From an uncultured Prevotella sp. (GTDB lineage Bacteria > Bacteroidota > Bacteroidia > Bacteroidales > Bacteroidaceae): a stretch of DNA of 40,976 nucleotides. The stretch is from the NCBI GenBank assembly GCA_900557255.1, contig USSA01000004.1:1-40976 (forward strand), in the 5' to 3' direction. Positions within the stretch are counted from its first letter, which is position 1. Each line of letters starts with the position of its first letter. Positions 8,544 to 17,046 of the stretch are shown here, in pieces. The notes under the pieces were generated by a model. The model had not been told where the DNA came from. It ran no database searches and worked only from the letters and a program-made list of their open reading frames with translations. The position numbers and the translations under genes are program-made.

Positions 8544-9710
8544 ATGAAAAAGATAATGTTAGTATTTGGAACTCGCCCTGAAGCTATAAAGATGGCTCCT
8601 TTGGTAAAAGCATTCCAAGAAAAGAAAGAAGATTTTGAAACAATAGTCTGCGTTACAGGCCAGCATAGAGAAATGTTGGATCAAGTTCTTCACCTTTTCG
8701 ACATTAAGCCCGACTATGACCTCAACATCATGAAGCAAGGACAGGATCTCTATGACATTACGTCAAGAGTGCTTCTTGGCATGCGCGATGTGTTCAAAGT
8801 ATGCCGTCCAGACATACTTTTCGTACATGGAGATACAACAACCAGTACCGCTGCTGCACTTGCAGGATTTTATCAGCAAATTCCTGTAGCTCACGTAGAG
8901 GCTGGATTGAGAACTTATGATATATATAGTCCATGGCCAGAAGAAATGAACAGACAAATTACAGGGCGCATTGCTACCTATAATTTCTCCCCTACCCAAC
9001 TGAGCCGTAAGAACCTCCTGAAAGAGAATATTACTGACAGCAAGATTACAGTTACAGGAAATACGGTTATAGATGCCCTTCATTGGGTTACTGCAAAAAT
9101 CAAAAATGACAAAAAACTTGATGTTCGTCTGACTAGAGATTTACAGGAAAAGGGCTATGATTCGAAACGTCTTCAAGATGGCAAACGCTTAGTTTTAATT
9201 ACAGGTCACAGAAGAGAAAATTTTGGAGAAGGTTTCCTCAACATTTGCAATGCTATCAAGGATTTGGCTGCCCAACATCCAGATGTTGATTTTGTCTACC
9301 CAATGCATCTCAACCCAAATGTACGTAAGCCAATCCACGATGTATTTGGTGAAGACTTAAGTAATCTTGGCAATATTTTCTTTATAGAACCTCTGGAATA
9401 TCTCATATTCGTTTTCCTAATGGAAAAAGCCAACATCGTTTTGACAGATAGTGGCGGCATCCAAGAAGAGGCGCCAGGATTAGGAAAGCCGGTATTAGTA
9501 ATGCGAGACACAACTGAACGTCCCGAGGCGGTTGAAGCAGGAACGGTGAAGCTAGTCGGTACTAATTACCAGGCTATAATGGACAGCGTTTCATGCTTAC
9601 TATCTGATTCTAGCGAATATGAGAAGATGAGCAAAGCTACCAACCCGTATGGTGATGGGCAAGCTTGCAAAAGAATTATTGAAACAATATCAAGTATTTC
9701 TAACGATTAA
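8544..9710 (+). CDS. wecB: UDP-N-acetylglucosamine 2-epimerase (non-hydrolysing)
   Basis: 388 residues, the usual length. The N-terminus MKKIMLVFGTRPEAIKMAPL is the family signature. Further motifs are VCVTGQHREMLDQVL, HGDTTTSTAAALAGFY, HVEAGLRTYDIYSPWPEE, ITGHRRENFG near residue 215 and the UDP-binding LTDSGGIQEEAPGLGKPVLVMRDTTERPEA. The enzyme interconverts UDP-GlcNAc and UDP-ManNAc in the cytoplasm. No UDP-ManNAc dehydrogenase lies in this window, so ManNAc rather than ManNAcA is the simplest product, unless wecC is elsewhere. G+C content rises here relative to the preceding genes. It precedes two GT2 genes in the same orientation. Confidence 0.95.
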   Translation: MKKIMLVFGTRPEAIKMAPLVKAFQEKKEDFETIVCVTGQHREMLDQVLHLFDIKPDYDLNIMKQGQDLYDITSRVLLGMRDVFKVCRPDILFVHGDTTTSTAAALAGFYQQIPVAHVEAGLRTYDIYSPWPEEMNRQITGRIATYNFSPTQLSRKNLLKENITDSKITVTGNTVIDALHWVTAKIKNDKKLDVRLTRDLQEKGYDSKRLQDGKRLVLITGHRRENFGEGFLNICNAIKDLAAQHPDVDFVYPMHLNPNVRKPIHDVFGEDLSNLGNIFFIEPLEYLIFVFLMEKANIVLTDSGGIQEEAPGLGKPVLVMRDTTERPEAVEAGTVKLVGTNYQAIMDSVSCLLSDSSEYEKMSKATNPYGDGQACKRIIETISSISND

Positions 9711-9723
9711 CATTAGACATAAG

Positions 9724-9752
9724 CTTCCTTCATTTCCAAAAATTGAAGGAAG
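9724..9752 (+). other. Hairpin between epimerase and GT2 genes
   Basis: A perfect 9-bp inverted repeat, CTTCCTTCA at 9724-9732 and TGAAGGAAG at 9744-9752, lies in the 60-base gap. It is followed by TTAAAATATT rather than a clean T-run. It may be a weak terminator or an mRNA-stabilising stem within the operon. Confidence 0.4.
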
Positions 9753-9770
9753 TTAAAATATTAGTAAAAC

Positions 9771-10562
9771 ATGAAAATCAGCATCATCATTCCAACATAT
9801 AAACCAGGCCCTTATCTTAAGGACTGCCTTGAAAGCATAAACAACCAAACAATGAACAAGAAATGCTTTGAAGTAATCATTGTTCTTAACGGAGTTATTA
9901 AACCCTATATTGAATGCATTTACAATTTAACAAAAATGTATGACTTTAATTCTGTTGTCATAACCACAGAAACTCCTGGTGTGTCAAATGCAAGGAATAT
10001 TGGATTGATAAGAGCACAAGGAGAATACGTATGTTTCATAGATGATGATGACAAAATCTCACCATCTTATTTAGAGAATTTATACTATAAAGCAACTCCG
10101 AATAACATTGTTGCAAGTAATGTCAAAGCATTTTATAACAATAGCAACAAAACTGAAAACGACTACATCGCATCAGCATATGAGAAACTTGCACACAAGA
10201 ATGCACCGCTATCAGTACTAAAAGGAAGAAAATTTATGAGTTCTGCTTGTTGTAAAATCATAAGTCAAAAAAGCATACAAGACACCCGCTTTGACACAAA
10301 CTTAAAGATTGGAGAAGATTCTGTATTCATGGCAGAAATCAGTAAAAATGTCAGAAATATAATTCTATCGGACAAGAATGCCATATATTACAGAAGATTA
10401 AGAGTTGGGTCTGCCAGCAGGACTAAGCTGACAATATTACAAAAAAGTCACATTGTATGCAAGTTGCAAAAAAGATATATAAAGATGCTCACAAGTCCTT
10501 ATAATATACCTTTTATTGCAACTCGCATTGTCGCTACACTTATGAAATTCATTAGAAAATGA
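9771..10562 (+). CDS. Glycosyltransferase family 2
   Basis: 263 residues. It starts MKISIIIPTYKPGPYLKDCL, the GT2 (GT-A) nucleotide-binding entry strand, and continues with TPGVSNARNIGLIRAQGEYV and the metal-binding acidic cluster FIDDDDKISP near residues 86-95. A later GEDSVFMAEIS (near residue 184) fits the catalytic-base ED motif. There is no transmembrane domain. It should add one sugar to the lipid-linked repeat unit; donor and acceptor are not predictable. It is followed after about 75 bases by a second GT2 gene of the same general type but low visible similarity. Confidence 0.87.
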   Translation: MKISIIIPTYKPGPYLKDCLESINNQTMNKKCFEVIIVLNGVIKPYIECIYNLTKMYDFNSVVITTETPGVSNARNIGLIRAQGEYVCFIDDDDKISPSYLENLYYKATPNNIVASNVKAFYNNSNKTENDYIASAYEKLAHKNAPLSVLKGRKFMSSACCKIISQKSIQDTRFDTNLKIGEDSVFMAEISKNVRNIILSDKNAIYYRRLRVGSASRTKLTILQKSHIVCKLQKRYIKMLTSPYNIPFIATRIVATLMKFIRK

Positions 10563-10638
10563 CAAGTAAGACATCTTTTTAATTTTTAATCTGATCCACT
10601 TTTAATGTGGATACATAGAATAATATAATTTATATACA

Positions 10639-11385
10639 ATGAATAAAGTTAGTATCATCATGCCCTCCTACAATGCAGCAAAATTTATAGCCGTATCAAT
10701 ACAATCTGTAATTGATCAGACATACTGCAATTGGGAGTTACTTATAACAGACGATTGTTCTAAAGACGACACAGTAAAAATCGTAGAACAATTTCTTGAA
10801 AAAGACAATAGAATCAAATTGTTTTCTACAGGAAAGAATAGCGGTCCTGCTTGCGCAAGAAACAAATCATTGGAAAATGCGACAGGTAAATATATTGCAT
10901 TTCTTGACAGTGATGACATTTGGGTTTCAAATAAACTTGAAACCCAGATTCAATTCATGATAGAAAAAAACATAGCATTCTCTTTTAGTAGCTATAGCGT
11001 CATAAAAGAAGATGGTACCCCAACAGGAAACACCATCAACGTACCAAAAATAATTGGATACCATGGTTATTTACGTAATACTATCATCGGATGCCTTACC
11101 GTTATCATAGATAGAGAAAAGACCGGAAATTTCATAATGCCTAACATAAAAAGCTCTCAAGATATGGCTTTATGGTTGCTCATTATGAAAAGAGGCTTCA
11201 AAGCTTATGGGCTACAAAATACATTAGCATGCTATCGATTAGTATCTACGTCAAATACTTCAAGAAAGTGGAAAGCAGCAAAAGATGTTTGGAAAGTTTA
11301 TAGAGAAATAGAACATATTAATCCAATATATTCTGCAATATGTTTTATCGGATATGCAATAAACGCTATCATCAAACGTTTATAA
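10639..11385 (+). CDS. Glycosyltransferase family 2
   Basis: 248 residues. MNKVSIIMPSYNAAKFIAVS opens the GT-A fold; WELLITDDCSKDDTVKIVEQ, GPACARNKSLENATGKYIAF and FLDSDDIW near residues 86-93 complete the GT2 pattern. A hydrophobic stretch near the C-terminus (YSAICFIGYAINAII) may associate with the membrane. The PGT gene starts 24 bases after its stop. The 76-base gap before it contains a small hairpin (ATCCAC 10594-10599 with GTGGAT 10607-10612) but no clear promoter. Confidence 0.87.
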   Translation: MNKVSIIMPSYNAAKFIAVSIQSVIDQTYCNWELLITDDCSKDDTVKIVEQFLEKDNRIKLFSTGKNSGPACARNKSLENATGKYIAFLDSDDIWVSNKLETQIQFMIEKNIAFSFSSYSVIKEDGTPTGNTINVPKIIGYHGYLRNTIIGCLTVIIDREKTGNFIMPNIKSSQDMALWLLIMKRGFKAYGLQNTLACYRLVSTSNTSRKWKAAKDVWKVYREIEHINPIYSAICFIGYAINAIIKRL

Positions 11386-11409
11386 AGAAACGAGTACTTA
11401 ATACGCAAT

Positions 11410-12021
11410 ATGATTTTAAAATATATATTTGATAGAATAACAGCTTTAGCAGGACTGATTTTTCTTAGCCCAATATTGCTTCTGACATGGATTCTTATAC
11501 ATATAAAAATGCCGGATGGACCAGCTATCTTTACTCAAAAGAGAGTTGGAAAAGATGGTAAATTGTTTACTATGTACAAGTTCCGTTCCATGTCACAGCA
11601 CCATAGCGGCTCTTCCGTATCCGTTGCAGGAGAAAGCAGAATAACACCTCTTGGTGCTAAGCTTAGAAAATACAAGATAGACGAGCTTCCTGAACTTTGG
11701 AATGTTCTCATCGGAAACATGAGTTTTGTTGGTCCTCGGCCTGACGTACCAGGCTATGCTGATAAACTAGAAGGCGAAGATAGAGATATTCTGAAATTGC
11801 GTCCGGGAATCACAGGTCCAGCAAGTCTGAAATATCGTAATGAAGAAGAATTGCTTGCGAAACAAGACAATCCACAAGAATACAACGACTTCGTTATCTA
11901 TCCAGATAAAGTGAGAATTAATCTCTTTTATCTTAAACACTATAGCTTTATGCTGGACATTAAGATTATAATAGCTACAGTCACAGGAAAGAGAATATCA
12001 TATAATAATGAAATCATATAA
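11410..12021 (+). CDS. Small phosphoglycosyl transferase (WcfS/PglC-like initiating sugar transferase)
   Basis: 203 residues, the size of minimal monotopic PGTs. An N-terminal re-entrant membrane helix (ITALAGLIFLSPILLLTWIL) is interrupted by Ser-Pro, as in PglC. It is followed by FTQKRVGKDGKLFTMYKFRSM, the catalytic Asp-Glu pair in KIDELPELWNVL, NMSFVGPRP and LRPGITGPA. These enzymes transfer a sugar-1-phosphate to undecaprenyl phosphate to start repeat-unit assembly. Directly downstream is an aminotransferase 40 bases away and then a dehydratase. The arrangement recalls B. fragilis WcfS/WcfR and Campylobacter PglC/PglE/PglF, so the substrate may be a 4-amino or 4-acetamido-4,6-dideoxy sugar. 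Substrate identity is inference from the neighbours. Confidence 0.87.
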   Translation: MILKYIFDRITALAGLIFLSPILLLTWILIHIKMPDGPAIFTQKRVGKDGKLFTMYKFRSMSQHHSGSSVSVAGESRITPLGAKLRKYKIDELPELWNVLIGNMSFVGPRPDVPGYADKLEGEDRDILKLRPGITGPASLKYRNEEELLAKQDNPQEYNDFVIYPDKVRINLFYLKHYSFMLDIKIIIATVTGKRISYNNEII

Positions 12022-12060
12022 ATAGTATGATGCTCTGAACATTTAAACAGGTTTAAAACT

Positions 12061-13314
12061 ATGATGAATAGAAACAGAATATACTTATGCCTTGCTCATA
12101 TGAGTGGCAATGAAATGAAATACATCCAAGAAGCTTTCGATACCAATTGGGTTGTTCCATTAGGACCAAATGTCAATGGTTTTGAGAATGATTTGGAGAA
12201 CTTTGTAGGACAAAACAAGAAGGTTGTTGCATTAAGTGCAGGCACAGCAGCTGTACACCTTGCCCTGCTAGACTGTGATGTGAAAGCAGGAGATGAAGTA
12301 ATGGTACAGTCCTTCACATTCTGTGCATCAAGCAACCCTATTAAATATCTGGGTGCGAAACCTGTTTTCGTAGATAGTGAAAAGGAGACATGGAATATGG
12401 ATCCTCAGCTCTTAGACCAAGCTATTGCTGACAGAATAGAAAAGACAGGTAAAAAGCCAAAAGCTATTATCGTTGTTTATCTATATGGTATGCCTGCAAA
12501 GATTGACGAAATCTTACAGATAGCAAACAAGTACGACATTCCACTTATTGAGGATGCAGCTGAAGGACTTGGCTCCCGTTATAAAGAACAAGTGTGTGGA
12601 ACATATGGTAGATATGGCGTATTAAGTTTCAACGGAAACAAAATGATTACGACAAGTGGTGGTGGAGCCTTAATCTGCCCAGATACAGAAAGCCAGGGGC
12701 GTATTATGTTCTATGCCACCCAGGCAAGAGAGTCATATCCATACTACCAACATGAGCACATTGGTTACAATTACCGTCTTAGCAACGTATGTGCAGGAAT
12801 AGGACGAGGTCAAATGACTGTACTAAACGACCATATAGCGCATCACAAACACATACATGACCTATATGTAAGATTACTCGCAAATGTGAAAGGTATCACC
12901 GTACATAGCAACCCGACACCAGTTTTTGACTCAAATTTTTGGCTCAATACGATTCTGTTAGATGAAAACGTAAAGATCAAAGGCGAAGAAAAAGCATACA
13001 GTCAGGTTATTACCGGTGCTGTAGGAGGTGCTGCAGGTGTTACACACAGTGCTAAAAGCGCACATACATCATTGGAGCCAAACAAGAATGTTGAAGCTTT
13101 ACGAATAGCATTGGACCAAGCATCTATTGAGGCACGCCCTTTATGGAAGCCTATGCATTGTCAACCCGTTTATGCAGACTGTACGTCATACACAAATGGT
13201 ATCAGTGAAGATTTGTTCCGTAAGGGTCTCTGCTTGCCTAGTGGGCCATGCGTTTCAGAAGAAGATGTACGCTATATCACTGACACGATAAAAGAAAACA
13301 TTATAACCAAATAA
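12061..13314 (+). CDS. PLP-dependent sugar aminotransferase (DegT/DnrJ/EryC1/StrS family, WcfR/PglE-like)
   Basis: 417 residues. The N-terminal IYLCLAHMSGNEMKYIQEAF, then DTNWVVPLGPNVNGFE, and the LSAGTAAVHLALL segment are typical of C4 aminotransferases acting on UDP-4-keto-6-deoxy-GlcNAc. The PLP lysine is in SFNGNKMITTSGGGA near residue 193, and IEDAAEGLGS carries the PLP-ring aspartate. A Gly/Ala-rich insertion (TGAVGGAAGVTHSAKSAHTS, about residues 319-338) lengthens the C-terminal half relative to shorter family members. Together with the downstream dehydratase it would give UDP-4-amino-4,6-dideoxy-GlcNAc or the galacto epimer. No PglD-type acetyltransferase is present, so the amine may stay free. 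Some family members are O-antigen perosamine synthases, but the neighbours favour a UDP-HexNAc substrate. Confidence 0.87.
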   Translation: MMNRNRIYLCLAHMSGNEMKYIQEAFDTNWVVPLGPNVNGFENDLENFVGQNKKVVALSAGTAAVHLALLDCDVKAGDEVMVQSFTFCASSNPIKYLGAKPVFVDSEKETWNMDPQLLDQAIADRIEKTGKKPKAIIVVYLYGMPAKIDEILQIANKYDIPLIEDAAEGLGSRYKEQVCGTYGRYGVLSFNGNKMITTSGGGALICPDTESQGRIMFYATQARESYPYYQHEHIGYNYRLSNVCAGIGRGQMTVLNDHIAHHKHIHDLYVRLLANVKGITVHSNPTPVFDSNFWLNTILLDENVKIKGEEKAYSQVITGAVGGAAGVTHSAKSAHTSLEPNKNVEALRIALDQASIEARPLWKPMHCQPVYADCTSYTNGISEDLFRKGLCLPSGPCVSEEDVRYITDTIKENIITK

Positions 13315-13345
13315 TGTTCAATTAAACAACCTGTATCCGAAGCTC

Positions 13346-15256
13346 ATGAACATGAAGTTTTTCAATAGACTATCAAATTGGTATTTCTCCAAAAAATCAC
13401 TACCATACTGGTGTATTTTTTGGATAGATTGTGCTGTGACATTTGTTTCTTACTTATTTATATATCAGCAGATTAACAGTGGAGCAAAGGCATTGAGTAT
13501 CTTAGGACAACTCTCTATGTTATTTGCTATATTCACATTGTTCCATGCCATCGGTTTTAGGATATTCCACACATACGACGGTATCCTCAGATACTCATCG
13601 TTTATTGATTTGCAAAGGGTATTCTATGCTGTTACTTTTGGTGCGGTACTGTCTGCTATAACGAAAAACATGTTGCTTAGCACTCATTTCTTCCCTGGAG
13701 TTGAAATAGAATACCGCAATATTGTACTTGGAGCTCTCATTTCCACTTTAGTATTGTGGGCTATCAGAGTGATTGCCAAGACTATCTTTGACGTCTCTCT
13801 CTCTGATTACAACATTAAACATGCTTTTATCTACGGCGTGAAAGAAGGTGGTATCGGTCTCGCCAAGCAAATCAAGAACAGTAAACCCATGAAATTTAAA
13901 CTCATGGGCTTTATCTCTGATGATACAAAAATAAAGCACCATCACCTGATGGGAACCAAAGTGTATGCTCCAGACCTGAATACCATCAGGAAAATGAGAA
14001 ATAACAATATCTCTACCCTATTAATTTCTCCTGGTGCCATCAACGTTTTTCGCACAAATAAAGACTTCCAGGATGCATTACTTGCAGAAGGTATACATAT
14101 CTATATGCCTACCACACAGGAGTGGAACAGAAATGAACAGCAACAACTCAAAGAAGTTAGCATTGAGGATCTTTTACCACGAGATGAAATCAGCATCGAT
14201 ATGGAAAGCGTGGGTTCTATGCTTCATGGCAAACGCATATTGATTACAGGTTCTGCTGGAAGTATCGGAAGCGAAATGGTAAGACAAATAGCCAAGTACA
14301 GTCCTGCGGAATTAATTCTGATAGATAGTGCAGAGACCCCGCAGCACGATATACGATTGATGATGGCGAAGCAATTCCCTGATATTAAAGCTGAAACCAT
14401 CGTCACCACTATCTGTAGCAAGTCCAGAATGGAACATATCTTCAAGACTTACCTGCCTGACTATGTTTTCCATGCTGCTGCTTATAAACATGTTCCTATG
14501 ATGGAGAACAATCCATGTGAGAGCATTCAAAACAATGTTTATGGTACTAAAATACTAGCTGACCTTGCTGTCAAATATGGAGTTAAGAAATTTGTTATGA
14601 TTTCAACAGACAAAGCTGTCAACCCAACCAATGTCATGGGATGTTCTAAACGAATCTGTGAAATCTATGTACAGAGTCTCAACAAAGCTGTGAAAGAAGG
14701 TATCATCAATGGAAAAACCCAATTCGTTACCACACGTTTTGGCAATGTATTGGGTTCTAATGGTTCTGTTATACCTTTATTCAAGAAACAAATAAAAGCT
14801 GGTGGACCTGTCACTGTTACAGACCCACGTATCATCCGCTACTTCATGCTCATTCCAGAGGCTTGCAAACTAGTTCTGGAAGCAGGAACAAAAGGTAATG
14901 GCGGGGAAATATTTGTTTTCGACATGGGCAAACCTGTCAAAATTGCCGACATGGCACAGAGAATGATCAACCTCAGTGGAGCAAAGAACGTTGAAATCAA
15001 ATACACTGGACTGAGAGCAGGCGAAAAGCTTTACGAGGAAGTGCTTAATGAGAAGGAATCAACCAAGCCGTCGTTCCATGACAAAATAAGAATTGCTGAA
15101 GTACGTGAATACGATTATACAGAAGTATCTAAGCAAATCGATGACTTAATTGAAAAAAGCAAGTTATACGATGAAATGCTCACAGTAAAGATAATGAAGG
15201 AAATCGTTCCAGAGTACAAGAGCAATAATTCGATTTACGAGAAGCTCGACAAATAA
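13346..15256 (+). CDS. Membrane-bound nucleotide-sugar 4,6-dehydratase (PglF/WbpM/CapD family)
   Basis: 636 residues, full length for this family. Four N-terminal membrane helices occupy roughly residues 20-148. A CoA-binding-like/Rossmann linker follows (HAFIYGVKEGGIGLAKQI). The catalytic SDR domain begins near residue 298 with ITGSAGSIGSEMVRQ (GxxGxxG NAD-binding loop). The active-site block near residue 419 reads STDKAVNPTNVMGCSKR, in which Met replaces the usual SDR Tyr, as in PglF/WbpM/FlaA1. C6-dehydration of UDP-GlcNAc to the 4-keto-6-deoxy sugar is the known reaction of the family and feeds the aminotransferase just upstream. The second ATG six bases downstream is an alternative start. 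Confidence 0.92.
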   Translation: MNMKFFNRLSNWYFSKKSLPYWCIFWIDCAVTFVSYLFIYQQINSGAKALSILGQLSMLFAIFTLFHAIGFRIFHTYDGILRYSSFIDLQRVFYAVTFGAVLSAITKNMLLSTHFFPGVEIEYRNIVLGALISTLVLWAIRVIAKTIFDVSLSDYNIKHAFIYGVKEGGIGLAKQIKNSKPMKFKLMGFISDDTKIKHHHLMGTKVYAPDLNTIRKMRNNNISTLLISPGAINVFRTNKDFQDALLAEGIHIYMPTTQEWNRNEQQQLKEVSIEDLLPRDEISIDMESVGSMLHGKRILITGSAGSIGSEMVRQIAKYSPAELILIDSAETPQHDIRLMMAKQFPDIKAETIVTTICSKSRMEHIFKTYLPDYVFHAAAYKHVPMMENNPCESIQNNVYGTKILADLAVKYGVKKFVMISTDKAVNPTNVMGCSKRICEIYVQSLNKAVKEGIINGKTQFVTTRFGNVLGSNGSVIPLFKKQIKAGGPVTVTDPRIIRYFMLIPEACKLVLEAGTKGNGGEIFVFDMGKPVKIADMAQRMINLSGAKNVEIKYTGLRAGEKLYEEVLNEKESTKPSFHDKIRIAEVREYDYTEVSKQIDDLIEKSKLYDEMLTVKIMKEIVPEYKSNNSIYEKLDK

Positions 15257-15277
15257 GCACTTTTACGTTCGTAATAA

Positions 15278-15910
15278 ATGAAAAAACTGATGGAAAATAA
15301 ACAATATAAAGACAGCATGAATAAGACGGAGCAAATTATAAAGCGCTCCGTCGATTTCGTCATCGCAACATGTTGTCTGATATTCTTCTCTCCTTTAGCC
15401 ATAGCGTGTGCTATTGCTATCCGATTAGAAGATGGGCTACCTGTAATCTATCGTCAAGAACGTATTGGTCTACATGGCAAGCCATTCTTTATCTATAAAT
15501 TTCGTTCCATGAAGATTGATGCAGAAAAAGATGGTCCTGATCTTCTTGAGATAAAAGGTGATCCAAGGCTCACTAAAGTTGGACGTTTTTTAAGAATGCA
15601 TCACCTCGATGAACTTCCTCAACTTTGGAACGTTTTTAAAGGAGACATGGCATTTGTAGGTCCTCGCCCTGAACGTAAATTCTATATCGACCAGATTATG
15701 GAGCATGATCCTCGATATACTTATCTGTATCAAATTCGTCCAGGAGTAACTTCTTATGCCACCTTATATAATGGATATACGGATACGATGCCGAAGATGC
15801 TGAGAAGACTGAGTCTTGACCTCTACTACCTGGAACACAGATCCTGGTGGTTCGATGCCAAGATTCTGTTCAAAACTATGGTGAACATTATGTTTGGTAA
15901 AATATTCTAA
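15278..15910 (+). CDS. Second phosphoglycosyl transferase (bacterial sugar transferase family)
   Basis: 210 residues. It has the same architecture as the product of 11410-12021: a membrane hairpin (VDFVIATCCLIFFSPLAIAC) broken by Ser-Pro, YRQERIGLHGKPFFIYKFRSM, the Asp-Glu pair in HLDELPQLWNVF, DMAFVGPRPE and IRPGVTSYATL. The sequence differs clearly from the first PGT, so it is not a recent duplication. It starts 22 bases after the dehydratase stop and ends the locus. Within the first 12 codons there are alternative ATGs (MEN, MNK). Having two initiating enzymes in one locus is unusual; this one may act on a different sugar or a different glycan. Confidence 0.87.
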   Translation: MKKLMENKQYKDSMNKTEQIIKRSVDFVIATCCLIFFSPLAIACAIAIRLEDGLPVIYRQERIGLHGKPFFIYKFRSMKIDAEKDGPDLLEIKGDPRLTKVGRFLRMHHLDELPQLWNVFKGDMAFVGPRPERKFYIDQIMEHDPRYTYLYQIRPGVTSYATLYNGYTDTMPKMLRRLSLDLYYLEHRSWWFDAKILFKTMVNIMFGKIF

Positions 15911-15985
15911 TGATGAGCTACTGATGCAATAAAGGGGTGAATACTTGTTCATAGCGATCTTTTAAGTTATTTTATCTCAGCAAAC

Positions 15986-16016
15986 TTTGTAAATAGAAAA
16001 GAAAGTTGTATTTTTG
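15986..16016 (+). promoter_or_regulatory. Bacteroidota-type promoter of the DUF3800 gene
   Basis: TTTG at 15986-15989 and TATTTTTG at 16009-16016 are separated by 19 bases, matching the -33 TTTG / -7 TAnnTTTG consensus for the Bacteroidota primary sigma factor. The box is followed by CA, as in most promoters of this window. The start codon lies about 20 bases downstream. Confidence 0.72.
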
Positions 16017-16037
16017 CATTTTAAATAGGCAAAAATT

Positions 16038-16790
16038 ATGGCGAATAAATTTATATTGTATCTTGATGAATGCGGAGATCAAAACTTAGCAAGTTTTGAC
16101 CCACAATTCCCTATATTTACACTTTGTGGTATTGTTGTCTCCGAGGAACAGGACAAAGTGTTGACAGAACGAATCAATGTCCTTAAAAAGGAAATCTGGA
16201 ACAATATAAATATTATTTTTCATAGTCGGGATATAAGAAAGTGTCAAAATGGATTCGAGGTTTTGTTTGACCTTGATGTCAAAAAACGATTCTTCCAGGG
16301 TGTTAATGATATACTTGGAGATAATGGATATGTCGTAGTTTGCTGCTCGATATTAAAAGAACCATATATCAGGCAGTATGGTAAACTGAATGATGTATAT
16401 GGGTTGTCTTTATCGTATATCATGGAAAGAGTCGTGTTTTATTTAGACTCTCTTGGTTTGACTGACATAGAACTTTGTACCATTATCGAAAAACGTGGCA
16501 AAAAGGAAGATGCATCCCTTCTTAATTATTATAATCAGCTGTTAGACAGAGGAACATATTGGGTGGATAGTCATCGAATGAAAAAAGTTTTTAAAAAGTT
16601 CGACATGAGATGGAAATCTGAAAATATAATTGGACTTCAGATTGCTGACTTGATAGCTTATCCGGTAACTCGACATGTTTTGAATCCTAATGGAGTGAAT
16701 CTTGCTTTTGATGTACTGAAAAAGAATATCTTCCAATTAAACGGAAAGGTATATGGTATGAAGATTTTCCCCAAAGAACAAGGAAAATAA
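16038..16790 (+). CDS. DUF3800 domain protein
   Basis: 250 residues. The N-terminal KFILYLDECGDQN with FTLCGIVVSEEQ is the DUF3800 opening (usually a DESG motif; here DECG). A C-terminal IIGLQIADLIAYPVTRHVL contains the second conserved aspartate. The family is often compared with RNase H-like folds and is frequently found near mobile or defence genes, but its function is not established. It has its own promoter and appears to stand alone: the capsule operon ends 127 bases before it, and the candidate small RNA converges on its 3' end. No signal peptide or membrane segment is visible. Confidence 0.82.
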   Translation: MANKFILYLDECGDQNLASFDPQFPIFTLCGIVVSEEQDKVLTERINVLKKEIWNNINIIFHSRDIRKCQNGFEVLFDLDVKKRFFQGVNDILGDNGYVVVCCSILKEPYIRQYGKLNDVYGLSLSYIMERVVFYLDSLGLTDIELCTIIEKRGKKEDASLLNYYNQLLDRGTYWVDSHRMKKVFKKFDMRWKSENIIGLQIADLIAYPVTRHVLNPNGVNLAFDVLKKNIFQLNGKVYGMKIFPKEQGK

Positions 16791-16792
16791 TA

Positions 16793-16868
16793 CAAAAAAA
16801 AGAGTCACTGTGAAGTAACCCTTTCCCGACCGGGGACACCCCAATCCTGAATAAAGAAGCCTTTATCC
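16793..16868 (-). ncRNA. Candidate small RNA (about 75 nt) with own promoter and terminator
   Basis: On the minus strand a near-consensus promoter (16874-16905) would start transcription near 16868. The transcript would first form an 8-bp stem with a 3-nt loop: arms 16839-16846 and 16828-16835, with two G-U pairs and a GGGG/CCCC core. It then forms an 11-bp stem (about 16799-16824, two G-U pairs, loop TCAC), followed by TCTTTTTTTT ending near 16794. No reading frame of useful length fits. I do not recognise an Rfam family. It is convergent with the DUF3800 gene, whose stop codon is adjacent, so part of this signal could instead end that gene's mRNA, although there is no T-run on the plus strand. 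Confidence 0.5.
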
Positions 16869-16873
16869 GATTG

Positions 16874-16905
16874 CAAAGATATGGTAATTCTTTTATATAT
16901 GCAAA
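16874..16905 (-). promoter_or_regulatory. Leftward promoter of the candidate small RNA
   Basis: Read on the minus strand, TTTG (16902-16905) and TATCTTTG (16874-16881) are separated by 20 bases. The -7 box is followed by CA. Apart from the small structured RNA there is no gene for it to serve. Confidence 0.62.
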
Positions 16906-17046
16906 TAAATAGATGATTATTTATTGATTTTTTTAAGAATTAACATAAAAATGAAGGTAACAGGTCTGACTCTGTTTGCTCCTGATGTAACTTCTATCTC
17001 CATAGCTTGTTTGATCTTAAAGGAGTTAACACTTGTAATTCGCGTC

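Noticed and set aside
11410..15256. Bacillosamine (diNAcBac) pathway as a firm call
   Set aside because: PglC-, PglE- and PglF-like genes are present but no PglD acetyltransferase, so only the amino-sugar intermediate is supported.
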